Program-made: the position numbers and the translations under genes
DNA from: Dermatemys mawii
Lineage: Eukaryota; Chordata; Testudines; Dermatemydidae
Direction of reading: 5' to 3'
Length of the DNA: 64,000 bases
NCBI GenBank assembly: GCA_007922305.1
Contig: ML677351.1
Span: forward strand, 13,128,493 to 13,192,492
Notes under the pieces: generated by a model
What the model was told of the DNA's origin: nothing
The model's input: only the letters and a program-made list of their open reading frames with translations
Databases searched by the model: none
Shown here: positions 25,801 to 40,800 of the stretch, piece after piece
How positions within the stretch are numbered: position 1 is the first letter of the stretch
How the letters are laid out: every line of letters begins with the position of its first letter

Positions 25801-28800
25801 AGCCAAAGCTCAAGCCCCACTGCCTGGGACAAAAGCCCAAAGGCTTCAGCCCTGGGTGATAGGGTTTGGGTTTTGGCTTTGGCCCCCTTGCCTGGAGCGG
25901 TGGGACTCGGGCAGGCTCAGGCTTCATTCCCAGAGTCATGTAGTCATTTTTGTTGTCAGAAGGGGATCAGGGTGCATTGAAGTTTGAGAACTGCTGCGCT
26001 CTGGTAGTCATCACGGGGCTGTGTGACAAGTTTTCATAAAGAATCATGTAAAGCCATTGGGGCAAGGGGACTGTTCGATACTTTGGACCATCTGTACAAG
26101 ACTTCAAGAACTGTTCAAATACAAAAGCAGCGGCTGTATATTGTCCCTCATGCTCCCCTTTATACTACAACTTAATCTCTATAATCTCTGCTGGCTCCCA
26201 GCCTCATTACTTCAACATTTCACTGCACTGAAATGCATGAGCCACTTATCCATCCCTAAGCTGAAACCTTTTCATAGTATTGTCTATGCAATCTATGATT
26301 CCATTGGTCCCTGTTTTTGTATCTGCAGCCAGTAGAGCCACATTTGGCATCAAGTCCTTTTCAAGGTCATTGATAATTATTTTAAACTAAAGCGCCCCTC
26401 TCTCACAGTTCAAAATATTGACCCTTGTGACACCCAGCACAGCATAGAAGAGAAGTTCTCCAATAACAAAGACCCTCTAACTATTTACTTCCTCCCTATC
26501 CTAAAAATGCGCAACTGGAAGAGATCTCGAGAGGTTTAGGGTTTAGGCCTGTAAACAGATTTTGTTTCAGGCTATGAAATGACTGCTACGATAAAATACA
26601 CCATTCTAATTCCTTCAGACCACTTGTTTCACTAGAGCAAGGAATCTTATCTGATACAGTTATGCAACTACTTCCCACTCCTGACAGCCAAGAACTCCGT
26701 ATCCCTGCAATCTGCTATTAAAATATCCAACAGCACTGAAGTATCTGGACTCTGCTCTGTTCTCCTCACCTTTTCTTCTTGCTGATGATCATGTCTATGG
26801 TTTGGAGGAGACGGCGCTCCAGGGCTAGAATATCTGCATCAGTCACGTTCCTGCAACATACACACAATACCCCATTAGCCTTGGGACTCCACTCCAAGGA
26901 GAATGTGGACAAGCATGTGGGACAAACAAATTGGAACTGAACAGCCTATGTGAGGACAGAATATATCAGCGATAGAAGGGGTCTTGCAATGTAGATGGGA
27001 CAGCTAGAATCAGCAGGCTTTGCGGGGGTGGGGGGGAAGGAGGGGGAAGAGAGAGAGACGGGAAAGGAAGTGCCAGGACCAAACCTGGGCAGTGTCCTAG
27101 GGGAATTCAAGAGAGTGCACACATGGGAAGAAGGAAATATCTCAAGGAGTACACAGAGTAAAATTCCAAGAGGCTGTGGTTACCTGAGAAAGTAAGACAT
27201 GTATGTGTACGGACAGTTGACAGCACCAAATCCAGAAAGCAGAGCCATGAGTGTCACCCCAATCACACCCACTCGGCTGATGAGCTGCTCTATGGACAGG
27301 ATTCCTGAAAAAGAGAAGACAATGTAAGTAAGGGGTTATTTTTACTGTACTTATTCTTTACATTTGGGTGTCCTTATAAAATAATACAGTACTCATTAAA
27401 TTACTTAGCCAAACTAAATGCCTTCAAAGTCCTGGTGCCAGAGGTGATTCAAAGTATATGCAGGTATGGGGTGGAGAGAGGAGGAAGCGAATGCTCTCCC
27501 AGGGAAGAATATGAAACTCTCAGGTTTAAAAAAAGGGCAGGAAACTAAGACTAAATAGAGTCTGTAGGAGATTGGGAATAGGCTGCACATTGCCCTTCTG
27601 CTCTAGATCACTAGCCCAGAAGTGACCAATTTTTGTCATATGATGGCTGCTTTGTGGTCTTAGTTCACTTTCTGGCAGACATCTGTCCACGTCACAAAGC
27701 CCACTTCTACAACGAGCGCTGTATGGCACCAAGGGTATCATTTTCAGCAGAAACCAAGAAGTGATGATACAGAGATCAAAACTGGCCCCTCACTCGTAGA
27801 AGTGATCCCTCCACATCAGATTTGACACATGGTTGCAGGGCATGGGGTTAGGGTAGAGAGAAGCTTATGCTGCTGCTGGCTCTGCTATATCCATCATGTG
27901 GATACAGAGACTACCAGAGGGGCTATCTGTAACAGATATGACAATTTCCTGCAATATTCTTGAAAGACTTATGGCATTACATTTATGTATTATTGTGAAT
28001 CAGGATTGTATGTAACATCTTCATGGGGAAGATATTACAACCCCAAGCAGTACCTTTGGGGTCCACTGTTTTACATGAATGGTTTAAGTATGATCGTGTC
28101 TGCTCCATGAGGCAGGGCTACCTCAGCTCCTGGCACATTGGGTGGTGATTAGGCAAATTCACTCATGTTCTAACACCTCTAGAGAGGTACCACCACCTAG
28201 AGAGGCTCACATATACTGTTTCAGAGTGGATTCTGCAGAGACCAACAGATTAAAATAAAGGACTTTTAGATAAACAGCTCGAGTTTAAACTAATGCAGGG
28301 CCTTCCTTCTGATCCAGCAAACGGACAGGACCCGCTGTCTAAGGGGCACACCAGGAGTAGGAAGGTCTTTGGTCTACTGAGGTCCCATAAGACTCAGGGG
28401 TGAGCACCTGTGTATAGGAGCTGTTATTGATTTTTAACATGTGTATAGGAGCTGTTATTGAGTCACTTTAAAAATGCACAAGTGCTTAGAAAGTGCTGTG
28501 TGGTAACTTACAACTGCTGGCAATTACATTGTTCATAGCATTTGAAGAGAGAGCAAAGAGTAGACTCTGGCCTGGTTAGGCAGTCTGATTTGCAGGGGAA
28601 CTCAGTGTAGGCAAGGACCAGTGCAGTCTGGAAAACCCTGGTCAGGAGAGAGAGAGACATGGGTGGCCACGAGAGGTGATTGCTGAGGACCCCATAGAGG
28701 GTGTCTTCAATGGACCATGGAGGGAGAATAAGAGGTGCAGTTGCCATGAACTGTGACACTGTCACTGGCATTTTGTATTAGTGCTAAATTCACACTAAAA

Positions 28801-31800
28801 ACATTGCAATAAAACACAGACTAAGGCTCTGCATTGCAACCAAGGCGGTTAAAATGCTAAGTTCCATAATTAATTTGTCCTTCCCAACTTTAGCAAAGCC
28901 CACAGGTTCAAGTAACAGCAGGTCGGTGTACTGGATGGTTCCCTATCAAATAACACTGTAGCACACACTCTAGAGTACACTTAATTAATTAGGCTGCTCA
29001 TAGCTCGCCCAGTTCGGCTCATCCAAAACCGTCGCCGTCCTTTGCTGCACCCCTCTCTGCATGAGCCAGACACACTGCCAGCTTGCCCCCTGGGGGAAGG
29101 ATTCTGTGTGTTGCTTTGGCCCCCAGATATACCAGTCCTACCGTTTCCTTTTATTCATGAACAGGACACACCCTGATGGTTGTTTCTGATCGTACATTTT
29201 GCGATCTCTTCTTCAGCGTGTGGCTCAGTCCGCAACAGGCTCACAGGGTGAGGCAAACAATTCACCATGTGCAAATGGCCAGGCAGGAGCTAGGGGTCTG
29301 TCACCTCCTCCCTGAAGGTAATGCAGCTAGAACATCACCTCCCTTAGGAGTTTCTGGGTAAACACACAACTCCCCAAATACTAGCCATGCGGCCATTTCA
29401 CAATGCCTAGGGTTAATGGCTCTCACATACCACCCTTTTGTTATCTATGATCGATGCATCCAACCCAGACAATTCCTTTAAAACCCTATGCAACCCTTGT
29501 GTCCTCTGTCACTTGACCATCACCTGTTACATTCACTCCCTCTGGGGCACTTGGCACTGGCCACTGTGGGTAGACAGGATACTGGGGTGAATGGGCCTTT
29601 GGTTAGACCCAGTATGACCATTCTTATGTTCTGTTGCCTGCCACAACCACACACCAGATTTTAATAGAAATCTGGTACCATGGACTAGTAAATACCACTC
29701 ACCTTTGGGGAATGAGATACAAAGCAGCAGTCACACACTGCACATTTGGAGCTTATATGATTGTGAAGCTGACGTGGCTGAGAGCCAGGCCACATTTCAT
29801 GCTTCAGGGAAGGGAAATAAAGGATGAAAACAATAGCAAATGGCCATAACAAAAGGGTCTTGAGACCACAGAGTCATGTGCAGCCACATGCAGATCTACA
29901 TCAGTTAGAGAGCAACAATACATTGGCCTTTTGCCCTGCATGCTGTAAAATACAGATACCTTTAAAAATGACATATTCAACTGCTTAAAGCAAGATATCT
30001 TAAGCTTTTCCTAGCATTCTTCCTCTTGTGATCAGAGAGGAGACAAAGTGCTCATTTTATAAAGTCAGAATGAGGGGCAACTGAAGTTTTAGTGGAAAAC
30101 TAATTAGAGTATATACTAATCACGCTGGTGATGCAACAGAGGGCACTCTTTTCTTATAGTCTCTCTGTGTCAATGCCTGCATATGGCACTAAGGGGCACC
30201 GTGTGGTTGTGATGTCTTTAAGAGTAGATGTAAAAAAATGAGATTCTTGAAATTTCCAGTGGTCAAAGATTCCATGGCCCTTTTGCACATAAAGGCACAA
30301 GTGCACATGGCACTTTTACACATAGCTCCAGTGCCATGGCCACATTCCAGTCAGGTGATTACATTCTGCCAAACCAAGCTCCTCCTGCAGCTTTAAATGG
30401 ATACAAACTATTTTCCTCCAGTTCCTTAAACTGCTGTGCAATGTTGCTCTACACTACAGAATAGCTGCTGTATTCAGTCTTGGAGAAGGGTGGATTTCAG
30501 TGGGTTGTGAAGTAATCAGGCATTCTCTCAGACAGAAGAAATGTTTTGGAATCACAGGTGAAATCTTTCAGCTTTGTAGGGTCAGGCCAGCTTGTTAATT
30601 TCTCCTTTCTTCATGGGTTCTTTCAATGCTGGGGCTCATCAAATGAGGGAGATTGCATCCAATAAGCAAGTAAGGCCTGATTTTGCAGCCACCTCTGTGC
30701 TCAGAATTGTTACTATTTCAGCAGGAGCTGGAGAATAACATGCTAACAAAAATCAGGTCTCAAGAATTCAGTACTGACTATTCAAAAATGGGTGTTGATT
30801 TTTCTAAGTTCTTTCTTTCACCGACTTGCTTTAGCACCCACAAGAAAAGAAAGAGTAAACATGGTGGTCAACATTTAGGTCTTACATTTTGGGGATGCTG
30901 CCCCCACAAAATGCAAGCAATGTTAAGTTCCTCTGGATTCCAGATTCACTCAGGACTTCTTGACCTGCTAGATTTCTGCTGTTTTCTGGAGGGAAAATAA
31001 TGCAAATGAATTAGGTAATCCAGCTGTTTGGACCTGTGTTGTGGTGACATTAAAGGTTCATGGGGGTTTCCTGAATTTCAGAGCTTATTCTCAGGAGTAA
31101 GCAGCCAGCTATGGAATGTATTTCAGTTCACAGTTGCCAAAAGCCAAGCAGTGAAATGCTGAAGCACTATCTCTGCAAAAGAGGAGGAGGAGAAAGAAAT
31201 ATACGTATGAAAACTCACCGTGTTTTGGGCTGAGGATAGGAAATGGATCTCCCAGTTTCCAGAAGAAATACATGAATGTCAACCAAACAACACAGGAAAA
31301 GAGCAGCCTTTGTCTATGCACTGAGAAAAGAGGAGAGAAAACAGGCATTAGGAAATTCCTGTGTCTAGGCTTCATGCAAATCTGCAGTGACTACATTGGT
31401 CTCGAGATTGTGTTGCACAGAGATGATTAAAACAGGAGCAATCTGGCACTGCTACTATGCCAGCAGTATCTAGTACTGTAATTTTTATGAAACTAGCCAA
31501 CTCTATCACCTGACAGGTACAGTCAAGAGCAAAGAGTAATGCAATCATGCCTTTTTGGAGCTCTGGGACAGCCTGCTCTTTAAGGAGGTATAAATGACCC
31601 TGGAGCTCACACACACTGGTAGAAAACCTGCTGGCACATCTCTTAAGGAGATGCAATATGCATGATCAGCTGTTCAAACTTGGGCAGGGGTAGAGCAAAA
31701 CCCTGACTCCACTTTCTGTGGATACTTCCTTCCCCATTAGAAGGATGAGGGCCTGTAGCATGCTGTAAGGCAGTGGTTCTCAACCTATTTACCACTGTGG

Positions 31801-34800
31801 GCTGCATATGCAGGTCTCTATATGTGTTATGTGGGCCACAGCCACACTATATATAAACTATCTGTATGGCCCTAAGGATGACAAACAGGCCTTAGCGGCG
31901 TGCAAGCAGCCCACAGACTGAGAACCACTGCTGTAAGGGAACAGTTCCTGCACTTGGAAGAGTCAGTGGACTGCATCTTGTCCTTCTACTGTACAGGGGA
32001 GAGGGTGAGGGGACCCGATGGTTGGAGGACCCTAGCCCTACTTGTGAATGCATACAGAAGATTGGGCTAGAAAGTGTTACAATTGACAGGGTTGGTGTGT
32101 ACTCATATGTGACCCAGGCTTTATGATTTGTAACTATAAGTTTTTCCTGAGCTCTGACCACCAGAAATGCCTTTTAATTAAAAATGTTTTAAACAAACAA
32201 ATTTTCCAAAAGAAATTAAGCAATCTTGTGATTACAGGCCAATGGGAGGGAAAGTTTAATCCATCAATGAAGAATGCAGCTGGGGAACCCAAAACATGGC
32301 CAGAATTAACAATGTTCAGGAAGATATTAAAAGGAATACAAGGATTAATGAGCAGATCAAAGTTCTGAGTTTAAAAATACCTGCAGGAGAAATGGAAGAC
32401 ACTGGAGACTAAGTAGCAAGAACACAGAGCAGGAAAGGGTTAATGGAAGCACTAAAGTCAATTGGGTTGCACAGGTTGCAAGTCAGCACAGAACACTGCC
32501 CATTGTCTAAGGAAAAAAAGAGAGCAGCAGAAAACGGACCCCCTCAGGGAACTGATGGGCAGGATCCGCTGGGAGAACAACATGAAACGGAAAAGAGTTC
32601 AGGAGAGCGGGCTGTATTTCAAAGAATCCTTATTGAGGTTGCAGAAACAAACTATCCCGATGTGTAGAAAGAATAGTAAATATGGCAAGCGAGCAGGTTG
32701 GCTTAACAGTGAAATCCTTGCTGATCTTAAACACAAAAAAGAAGCTTACAAGAAGTGGAAGATTGGACAAATGACGAGGGAGTATAAAAATATTGCTCAG
32801 GCATGCAGGAGTGAAACCAGGAAGGCCAAATCACACTCGGAGTTGCAGCTAGCAGGAGATGTTAAGAGTAACAAGAGGGTTTCTTCAGGTATGCTAGCAA
32901 AAAGAAGATGGTTAAGGAAAGTGTTGGCCCCTTACTGAATGAGGGAGGCAACCTAGTGTGACAGAGGGTGTGGAAAAAGCAAATGTACTCAATGCTGTTT
33001 TTGCCTCTGTCTTCACGAACAAGTTCAGCTCCCAAACTACTTGCACCGGGCAGCACAGCATGGGGAGATGGTAACCATCCCTCTACGGTGAAAGAAGTGG
33101 TTCAGGACTATTTAGAAAAGCTAGACGAGCACAGGTCCATGGGGTCGGATGTGCTGCATCCGAGGGTGCTAAAGGAGTTGGACGATGTGACTGCAGAGCC
33201 ATTGGCCATTATCTTTGAAAACTGTTAGCAATCGGGAGAGGTCTTTTATGACTGGAAAAAGGCTAATGTAGCATCCATCTTTTAGAAAGAGAAAGAGGAG
33301 GATCCGGGGAACTACAGGCCAGTCAGTCTCACCTCAGTCCCTGGAAAAATCATGGAGTAGGTCCTCAGGGAATCAATTCTGAAGCAGTTAGAGGAAAGTG
33401 ATCAGGAACAGTCAGCACGGATTCACCAAGGGCAAATCATGCCTGACTAACCTAATTACCTTCTAAGATGAGACAACTGGCTCTGTGGATGAGGTGAATG
33501 CAGTGGATGTGATATATCTTGACTTTAGCAAATCATCTGATATGCTCTCCCACAGTGTTCTTGTCAGCAAGTTAAAGGAGCATGGGCTGGATGAATGGAC
33601 TATAAGGTGGATAGGAAGCTGGCTAGATTGTTGGGCAAACGGGTAGTGATCAATGGCTCCATGTCTAATTGGCAGCCGGTATCGAGCAGAGTGCCCCAAG
33701 GATCAGTCCTGGGGCTGGTTTTCTTCAATATCTTTATTAATGATCTGGAGGATGGCATAGATTGCACCGTCAGCAAGTCTGCAGATGACACTGAATTGGG
33801 AGGAGTGGTAGATACGCTGGAGGGTACGGATAGAATACAGAGGGACCTAGACAAATACAACAGAGAGCTGGTGAAGATCAGCAGCTAAGGCCAGGGAACG
33901 ACTAGCATACAGGAGAGTAAGCAGAAGCAGACAGGTATGTCAGCCAATGAGGAGCCTGAGTTCTCATCTAAGGAGGGTGCCAATCACCTTCAAGAATCAG
34001 AAAAGGGAAGAAAATCATCATCTGTAAGTATCATGCAGAATGTCTCCCAACCTGCCTAGTGGGGGCTCTTCACCCAGAGAGGTATTGTGACTAGAATTTG
34101 GTGCTTTACATTTACCGATCAGTCTCAATACAAAGAAAGACGAAAAATCAAGCAAATGCAAGAAAGAGGATGGTGTGGGGGAAGGAAAGAAACCTAAAAG
34201 TAGTAAAGAAATAGAAAGGAAGGTGAAGCGGCAGAAACATGGCTGAAAGGAAGAACCGAAATAGCAGTTGCTGATGTGGGTAAAGAATAAATAATAATCA
34301 GCTCTTATGAAGTAAGAATTTACTGAATATTGATATTTTTAATGATCCCCCTTGTTTAGAGTATTAAGGACTAATGCCTGATTTAATTACTTTCAGAGTG
34401 AACAGTGTCACACTGGAAGCCCTCAGAACTTTCAGAGACAGGCAAAGAGGAGTTGCCCAGTCAGAACTGCAGAGTAGGGAGAAAAATGAGATGTCTTTCA
34501 AAAAGAAAGGGGCCTGTCCCCCATTGTGAGGTATAATTCTCAAACTTAGCAATCTCGCTGCTGTAAATCTGCATACTCACATAGTCGAATATTGCTCACA
34601 ATGAAGTAGCCAATGTAAAAAGGCACCATGAAGACCAGGACTAGCAAAATCACACACAGGTTCAATTTCCAGTGAAAATACCGGGAGCTGAAAAGGAATT
34701 AGAAGACTGGTCAGGGTCTGATCATAATGCAAAGGATTCCTCTTCAAGATGAACACATCTCACTCCTCCCTTTCAGACTAAGTTGCACAGCTTAACACCA

Positions 34801-37800
34801 CCCACCTAAAAACAGCACACTGGGACACCCCATACTAGATCTTATTCTAGAGCTCAAAAATGTGCATAAAAAAAGCAATTAGCATACTAGCACACAGCAA
34901 TGGGCCATCTAATCAAGTATCCTGTGTCCATAGTGGCCAATACAACTCAATAATGCACCTAACTGAGCAATAAAGCAAAATTTCTTCCTAATTCCAACTA
35001 AGGATCAATTTATGCCCCAATGGAAGAGAATCTGAGAGTCCCTGTCAATTTTTCTTAGTTAATGTAATTTAATATGTTCTTATATACAGTGGTACTCATG
35101 CAAATATATTTTAATCACTGATATACCGCAGTGGCAAATTTCATGGATTAATAATACATTGGAAGAAGCAAATTTCCTTTTATCCATTTTAAATGTGCTG
35201 CCTTTTAATTTCCTTGAGTGCATTCTTATTTTTGTATCATGGGAAAAAGTAAGTTGGAGCACCCAACTGGCAGCCTCTATATTCCTCTGTTCATTATCCT
35301 CTTTTTCTATTCCTTTCCGAAATAGGCCTAATACTTTGAACTCTCATTATATATATGGAAGCCCTCACTCCATGCCTTCAGTCATTTTAGATTAGTCGAG
35401 CAATACAGCTTATAAGGTACAAACATATCAATATATAGTTACTGTTGTTACTTAGTCTTCAATTGACATATCTTATCTGCTGTTTTCATCATGATCAAGC
35501 ACTGAGCAAATACTCTCTGTAGCTCTTTATAATTACAGAGCACTTCACAAACGTTATCTGAATTAATCCTCACAACACCCCTCAGGGAAATAGTGTAAAC
35601 AGGATCTTCATTTTATAGATGGAGAAACTAAAGCAGGTAGATAAGTGACTTGCCCTAAGGACCCTGAGCAAGTTGGCAGCAGAAACTGGATGGGAACTCA
35701 GCAGTTCCTGGCTTCCAGCCTCATGCTCAATTATACGAACGATCCTGCTGCTCAGATGTTTTCACTGAGCTATTCATAATGTTGCCTACAGCTTTTCCTT
35801 GATATGGGGACAATTAACTCAGAAATAGTACTAGAGCAGATAGAGCAGGGGTAGGCAAACTTTTTGGCCCGAAGGCCACATCAGGGTTCAAAACTGTATA
35901 GAGGGCTGGGTAGGGGAGGCTGTGCCTCCCCAAACAGCCTGGTCCCACCCACATCTGACCCCCATCCACTTCCCGCCTCCTGACTGCCCCCCTCAGAACT
36001 CCCAACCCATCCAACCCCCACCTCCTCTCCTTGTCCCTGACTGCTCCCTCCCGAGACCCACCCCAACCATCCCCCTGAAACTCTATCCCCATCTAAGCCT
36101 CCCAGCTCCTTGTCCCCGACTATCCCCTCCAGAGACCCCACCCCTAATCATCCCCCAGGACCTCACCCCCTATCCAACCTCCCCTGCTCCCTGTCCCCTG
36201 ACTGCCAACCACTAGCCACACCCCCATGCCCGATAGGCCTCCTGGAACTCCCATGCCCTATCCAACCCACCCCATCCCCTGACCACCCCCCGAGACCCTC
36301 TGCCCCTTAGCCAATCTCCCTGGCCCTGGCCCCGGCCCCCTTATCACACCACTCAGAACAGCATGTCTGGCCAGAGCCAGACATGCTGCCACGCTGATCC
36401 ACCGGAGCACGCAGTCCCACCCCGCAAAGCGCTGCTTGCGCAGCATGCTGAGGCTGCAGGGGAAGGGGGAGGAGCTAGCCTCCCCAGCTGGGAGCTCAGG
36501 GGCCAGTTAGGAGGGGCCCAAGGGCTGTAGTTTGTCCACCCTTGAGCTAGAGAATAAAACAAAGGCCAGGCCTTTATCTAGGAAAGTGTGCCTGGTAATC
36601 CTCATACTTGCCTGCTATTTAGCACCCCCAGGATCTCAAAGATGATGAGTTCAAACATGGTGCAGGAGAAGGCAAAGGTCACAGAGAAGACAACCTGCAC
36701 CACATACTGTCGCACCTGTGATAGAGCAAACACGCGACAGGCGTCACTTCCATCCTCACAGGGTACCAGCCAGGTACATATCAGACAGGGGAAATAAACC
36801 ATGAGATGCCTCAGCACACAACAGGGTCTATAGTTAAGGTGCCTGGACCTTGCCAAAATAGAGGGATAAGCTGGCAGTTTGCAAAGAGCCGAAGGGCTAT
36901 ATCCAGTTTGTACAACATTGAGCTGATTGTAGCTGCCTTTGTGCTTAAGACAAAAGTGTTGTATGTAGAAAGACTCCATCTCCAGCATACAATGCAGACA
37001 GGCCATGTGAATCCAGATGGTGCATCACTTGCTGAGCCCTATAGTCTCAGTTGGCCCAAACTTGGAATTCTAGACATGGATTGTACTGCAATACTCTATG
37101 GGACTACATCTGGCCTGCACTTTGGTCATTTCTCACCTACACGATACTCTCTTCCATATCCCTCCCATTTTGCTAACCTGTCACAATTTTATTTCCCATC
37201 AGCTTCTTCGTAACAATCCAGTCTTGCTGTCCTTTTTGAACAGCTTTCCAAAATTTCAATTCAAGGGACATTATCCACATAAAAATGTCTTTGTGTGAAA
37301 ATTTTGTACCTACGACTTATGAGGAACACCTGTGGTGAGTATAACCAAAGGAATGAAGAAAATATATTTTCTACATTTTCAATTTGTTTATATTTAACAG
37401 CACTGTGTATAATAACTTTCACAATTTCCCCAGTATTGTCCATTTTTCCTGTTATTTTGGTGGGTTTTTCAAAAAGCTACAGGGGAGGAAAAATATTTTT
37501 TTAAAAAACAGGAAAATGTAACTGTAAAACCACAAAAATTCAGCTGAGAGGAGGAACTCAAAAGGAAGGGGAAGTACCCCAAAGTTTTTTTTTACTGATT
37601 TTATTAAATGGACTAGATCTCAATGTGACAGCTTCACTTAGATATGAAGAGCTACAGTTTGAATGAAAGAGCCCCTTCTCACCTCGTAGTCCTTGAATAG
37701 CTTGCGCATGAAGAACAGCCACCCGAATCCAAAGAAGAGCACCTGTAAAAGAGAGGTCAATCCAAAGGTACTGGTTAGGAAGAAACTTGCAAAATGTGAA

Positions 37801-40800
37801 GTCCCAAGCTTCTGGGCAACACCACATCAGGAAAAACACAGAAAGGACTACAGCACCTGCTCTTCTCACAGTTCCCAAGTATCCAAGAACCAGAGAGGTC
37901 CAAAATGGCTTTTAGCATGGGGAGAGGGAGATGAAATGTAACAGACACAGAGTACCACTGCCTTACTGCAGACCCAGTAATGCACAACTTTACAATGAAA
38001 GGAGACAGAGAAAGTGAGAAATAGAGGCAAAACAAGCGTCTAGGCTTCTATAGTGCACGCCTCTTCTACGAATGAGCAGATATTACAGAAATCTCTTTCA
38101 CTAGACTAATGAAGACCTAGAATGCATTTTATTTTTACATAGCAGCTTTAACACACTCACAATGCTTAAGAAAGAGTGGTTTAAGTGAAAGAAAAAAAGT
38201 TTAAGGTGAGAAGCAGCTTAGAGGGAGGAAAAGGGAGTTGCAAATAAGGCAGAATACATGAAAGAGCCTCATCCATAAAAAGTTACAGGGAGAAGACAGA
38301 TCAAGCCCAGTAATGCTTTTCACTTATATAGTGTTTGTCATCAGAGTCTCACAGCAAAACGCTTTCTAACTTACATTAGCTAAGCCTCACAACAGTCTTT
38401 TGGGATGTAGAATAAACACCATATCCATTTTGGGGATGGATAAACTGAGGCACGCAGAGGTTAGGTGACTTGGTTAAAAGTAAACAAGTCAGTTGCAGAA
38501 CTTATAGAACAGAACTCTGGAGCCCTGACTGCCAGTGCCCTGCTCTAGCCATAGAACCACATCAGTCTCCCAGCTGGCATAAAGGCATTGGTCTAAAAAA
38601 CAAGTGGATAAAAGTTAAGAGAAGATGAACAGAAAGAACATGGGGGATTCTTTTTTAAACTTATTTTAAAGGAATATTTTTGATATCAGACATAGGATCA
38701 GAAAGGCAGAACAGATGGTAGGGATACAGTGTCACTTCCTAGAGCAGGGGTACAAATTTTCGGGTCAAGGTATAGTCAAGGTCCAGACAGACACCAGAGA
38801 AGGGGGGGGGAAAACAACAGCAATAATGATGATAAGTAAATAAAAAGATTTTGGGGTCCTTTCAAAAGTGTCTGGAGGTCCAGATCTGATCTGAGGTCCA
38901 CCTATTAAGTTCTCCTAACCCTAGAGCACATTAAAAATGCGATAGCATTATAGACCTCTGATATGCAGAGAGCAGGGTTTAAGGAGGAACAAAGAAGTAA
39001 ATAGTAATAAGCAGTAAATGAGCAATGTGAGGACAAATTCTGGCTATGCTCCTGAAATAGAAGAATGAAATTTACAGACAAGGGAGATCTGGAAAGTATG
39101 ATTCAAGGAAGACCAAACATTTTTGTCTTGAAACCAGAATTAAAGTATGAATTAAGGAGGGTGATTGAGAGCAGTCAGAGAAATTGGGACAAGAAGGGCT
39201 TTAGTCTTTGAAGTGACTGATAGCAAAAGGATAAGAAAAAGGTAAGACTTACTACCATCAACAGAAGGTTACATAAAGTGATTCCAAGACTGAAGCTGGC
39301 AAGGAGCAGCTACAAAGGGAGCAGAGAAATACAGACTAGAAGTTGACCAGTTTTTACCTAATAATATCAAGATTAGGGCTCCTTTGTTCCTGGCACTGTA
39401 CAAACACTCAGGAAGACACAATCTGAAGAGGTCTGTGTCTAATTTAAGACACTACAAGTGATGATGCCAATAATAAAGGGGTTAGATTATACAGGCTAAT
39501 TTAAGTACATACCTTGATGTTTCTGAAGATGATGCAAAGCCTCCACCAGAAATGAAAGAAGCAATTTAAGAAGGTAAGAAATCAAATCAGACAATGAGCA
39601 AAAGAGAGACTTACTTAAGGAAAACAGAGTGATCAACAGATTCAAAAGCCACACTGAAATCACGCAGGATAAGAAGAAAATGATGTGTCATCAGACACAA
39701 AGCACAAGCTATTACTATGCAGAAGACAACCTCAGCACTACGAAATGGTCAAAAAACAGACTGAAAGCAGTCAGGGAAGTTGTACCGAGAGGTAATCAGA
39801 GAGGAAAGGACACTATTTTTCAAAAACCTGAATTGGGACGCGGGGGAGGAAGGGGGAGGGGAAAGAGAAAGGAGAGGACAAGTAACTAGCAAATAAGGTA
39901 GGTTCAAGTAAGTGGGCTGTCTTCCCAGAAGATAACACTGTTTTGGCTATAACAGGGCAATGGTCCATTTTAACTGGAATGACAAGGATGGGACACTGGA
40001 GGTTAATAAGGCTCCAAGTGAGATAGCTATGTCTAAACTAGAGACTAACTCAGGCCTGCACAACATGCGGCCCAGGGGCTACATGCGGCTCGTAGGGGCT
40101 TACTCTGCGGCCCGCGGGGGGTCAGTAGGGGTGGGGCAAGCCAAGCGGTGAGGTAGGGGGGTGCAGATGGGGGCAGGGCGAGGGCAGGGCTTTCCAGCCC
40201 ACAGCTGGGTTTTTTGCAGTAATATGGCCCTTGCTGCTTTCCAAGTTGTGCAGGCCTGGACTAACTGAAAGACAACTGATGGAAGCTGGAGGATATGAAA
40301 GAGATGGAGATGGTCGTGGGTTGCAGGTGGATCAAAAGAGACCAGTATGTCTGAGCTCCAACAGTTGTCGAAAAATTCTTTCTAGAAACAAATTTTAAAA
40401 GTTTCAAACTTGGAAAGCAAAATTGTAGCAAATTCCTCAGCTCTAAGCAGGAGGGAGAGGCCACGAGTAACCAGCATTCTGGACAATGATAGAACCAAGT
40501 AAGACAGTTCAAAAGACAGCAGGCTGAGCTTTCGCCATGGGCTCCCACACATGGCAAATTTAGATTTGAGCAAATTATGTTGGGTTATAGGAATTCAATT
40601 CTCAACAGCCTGTCACCCCATCTTGCTTGACTTCACAAGCATGAGATTATTTTATTTAGCTGAATATTGTTTCAGTAATGAAAAGATCCCAAATGTTTGA
40701 TTTTGAGATCTTTATATTGTCTTATTCTGACGTGGACTTTTCATCACAGCAGCAGGTTCTCAACAGCGGCCACGAATAGGTCCAGAGAGGGTCACAACCA

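Noticed and set aside
33930..34260. Possible extra exon with Lys-rich coding potential
   Set aside because: Frames are short and interrupted, the GPR89 exon chain is complete without it, and the base composition (A- and G-rich) explains the Lys codons.
35922..36310. Proline-rich plus-strand frames of 66-97 codons
   Set aside because: They lie inside the C-rich interior of an hAT element with defined ends; the frame is a product of CCC repeats.
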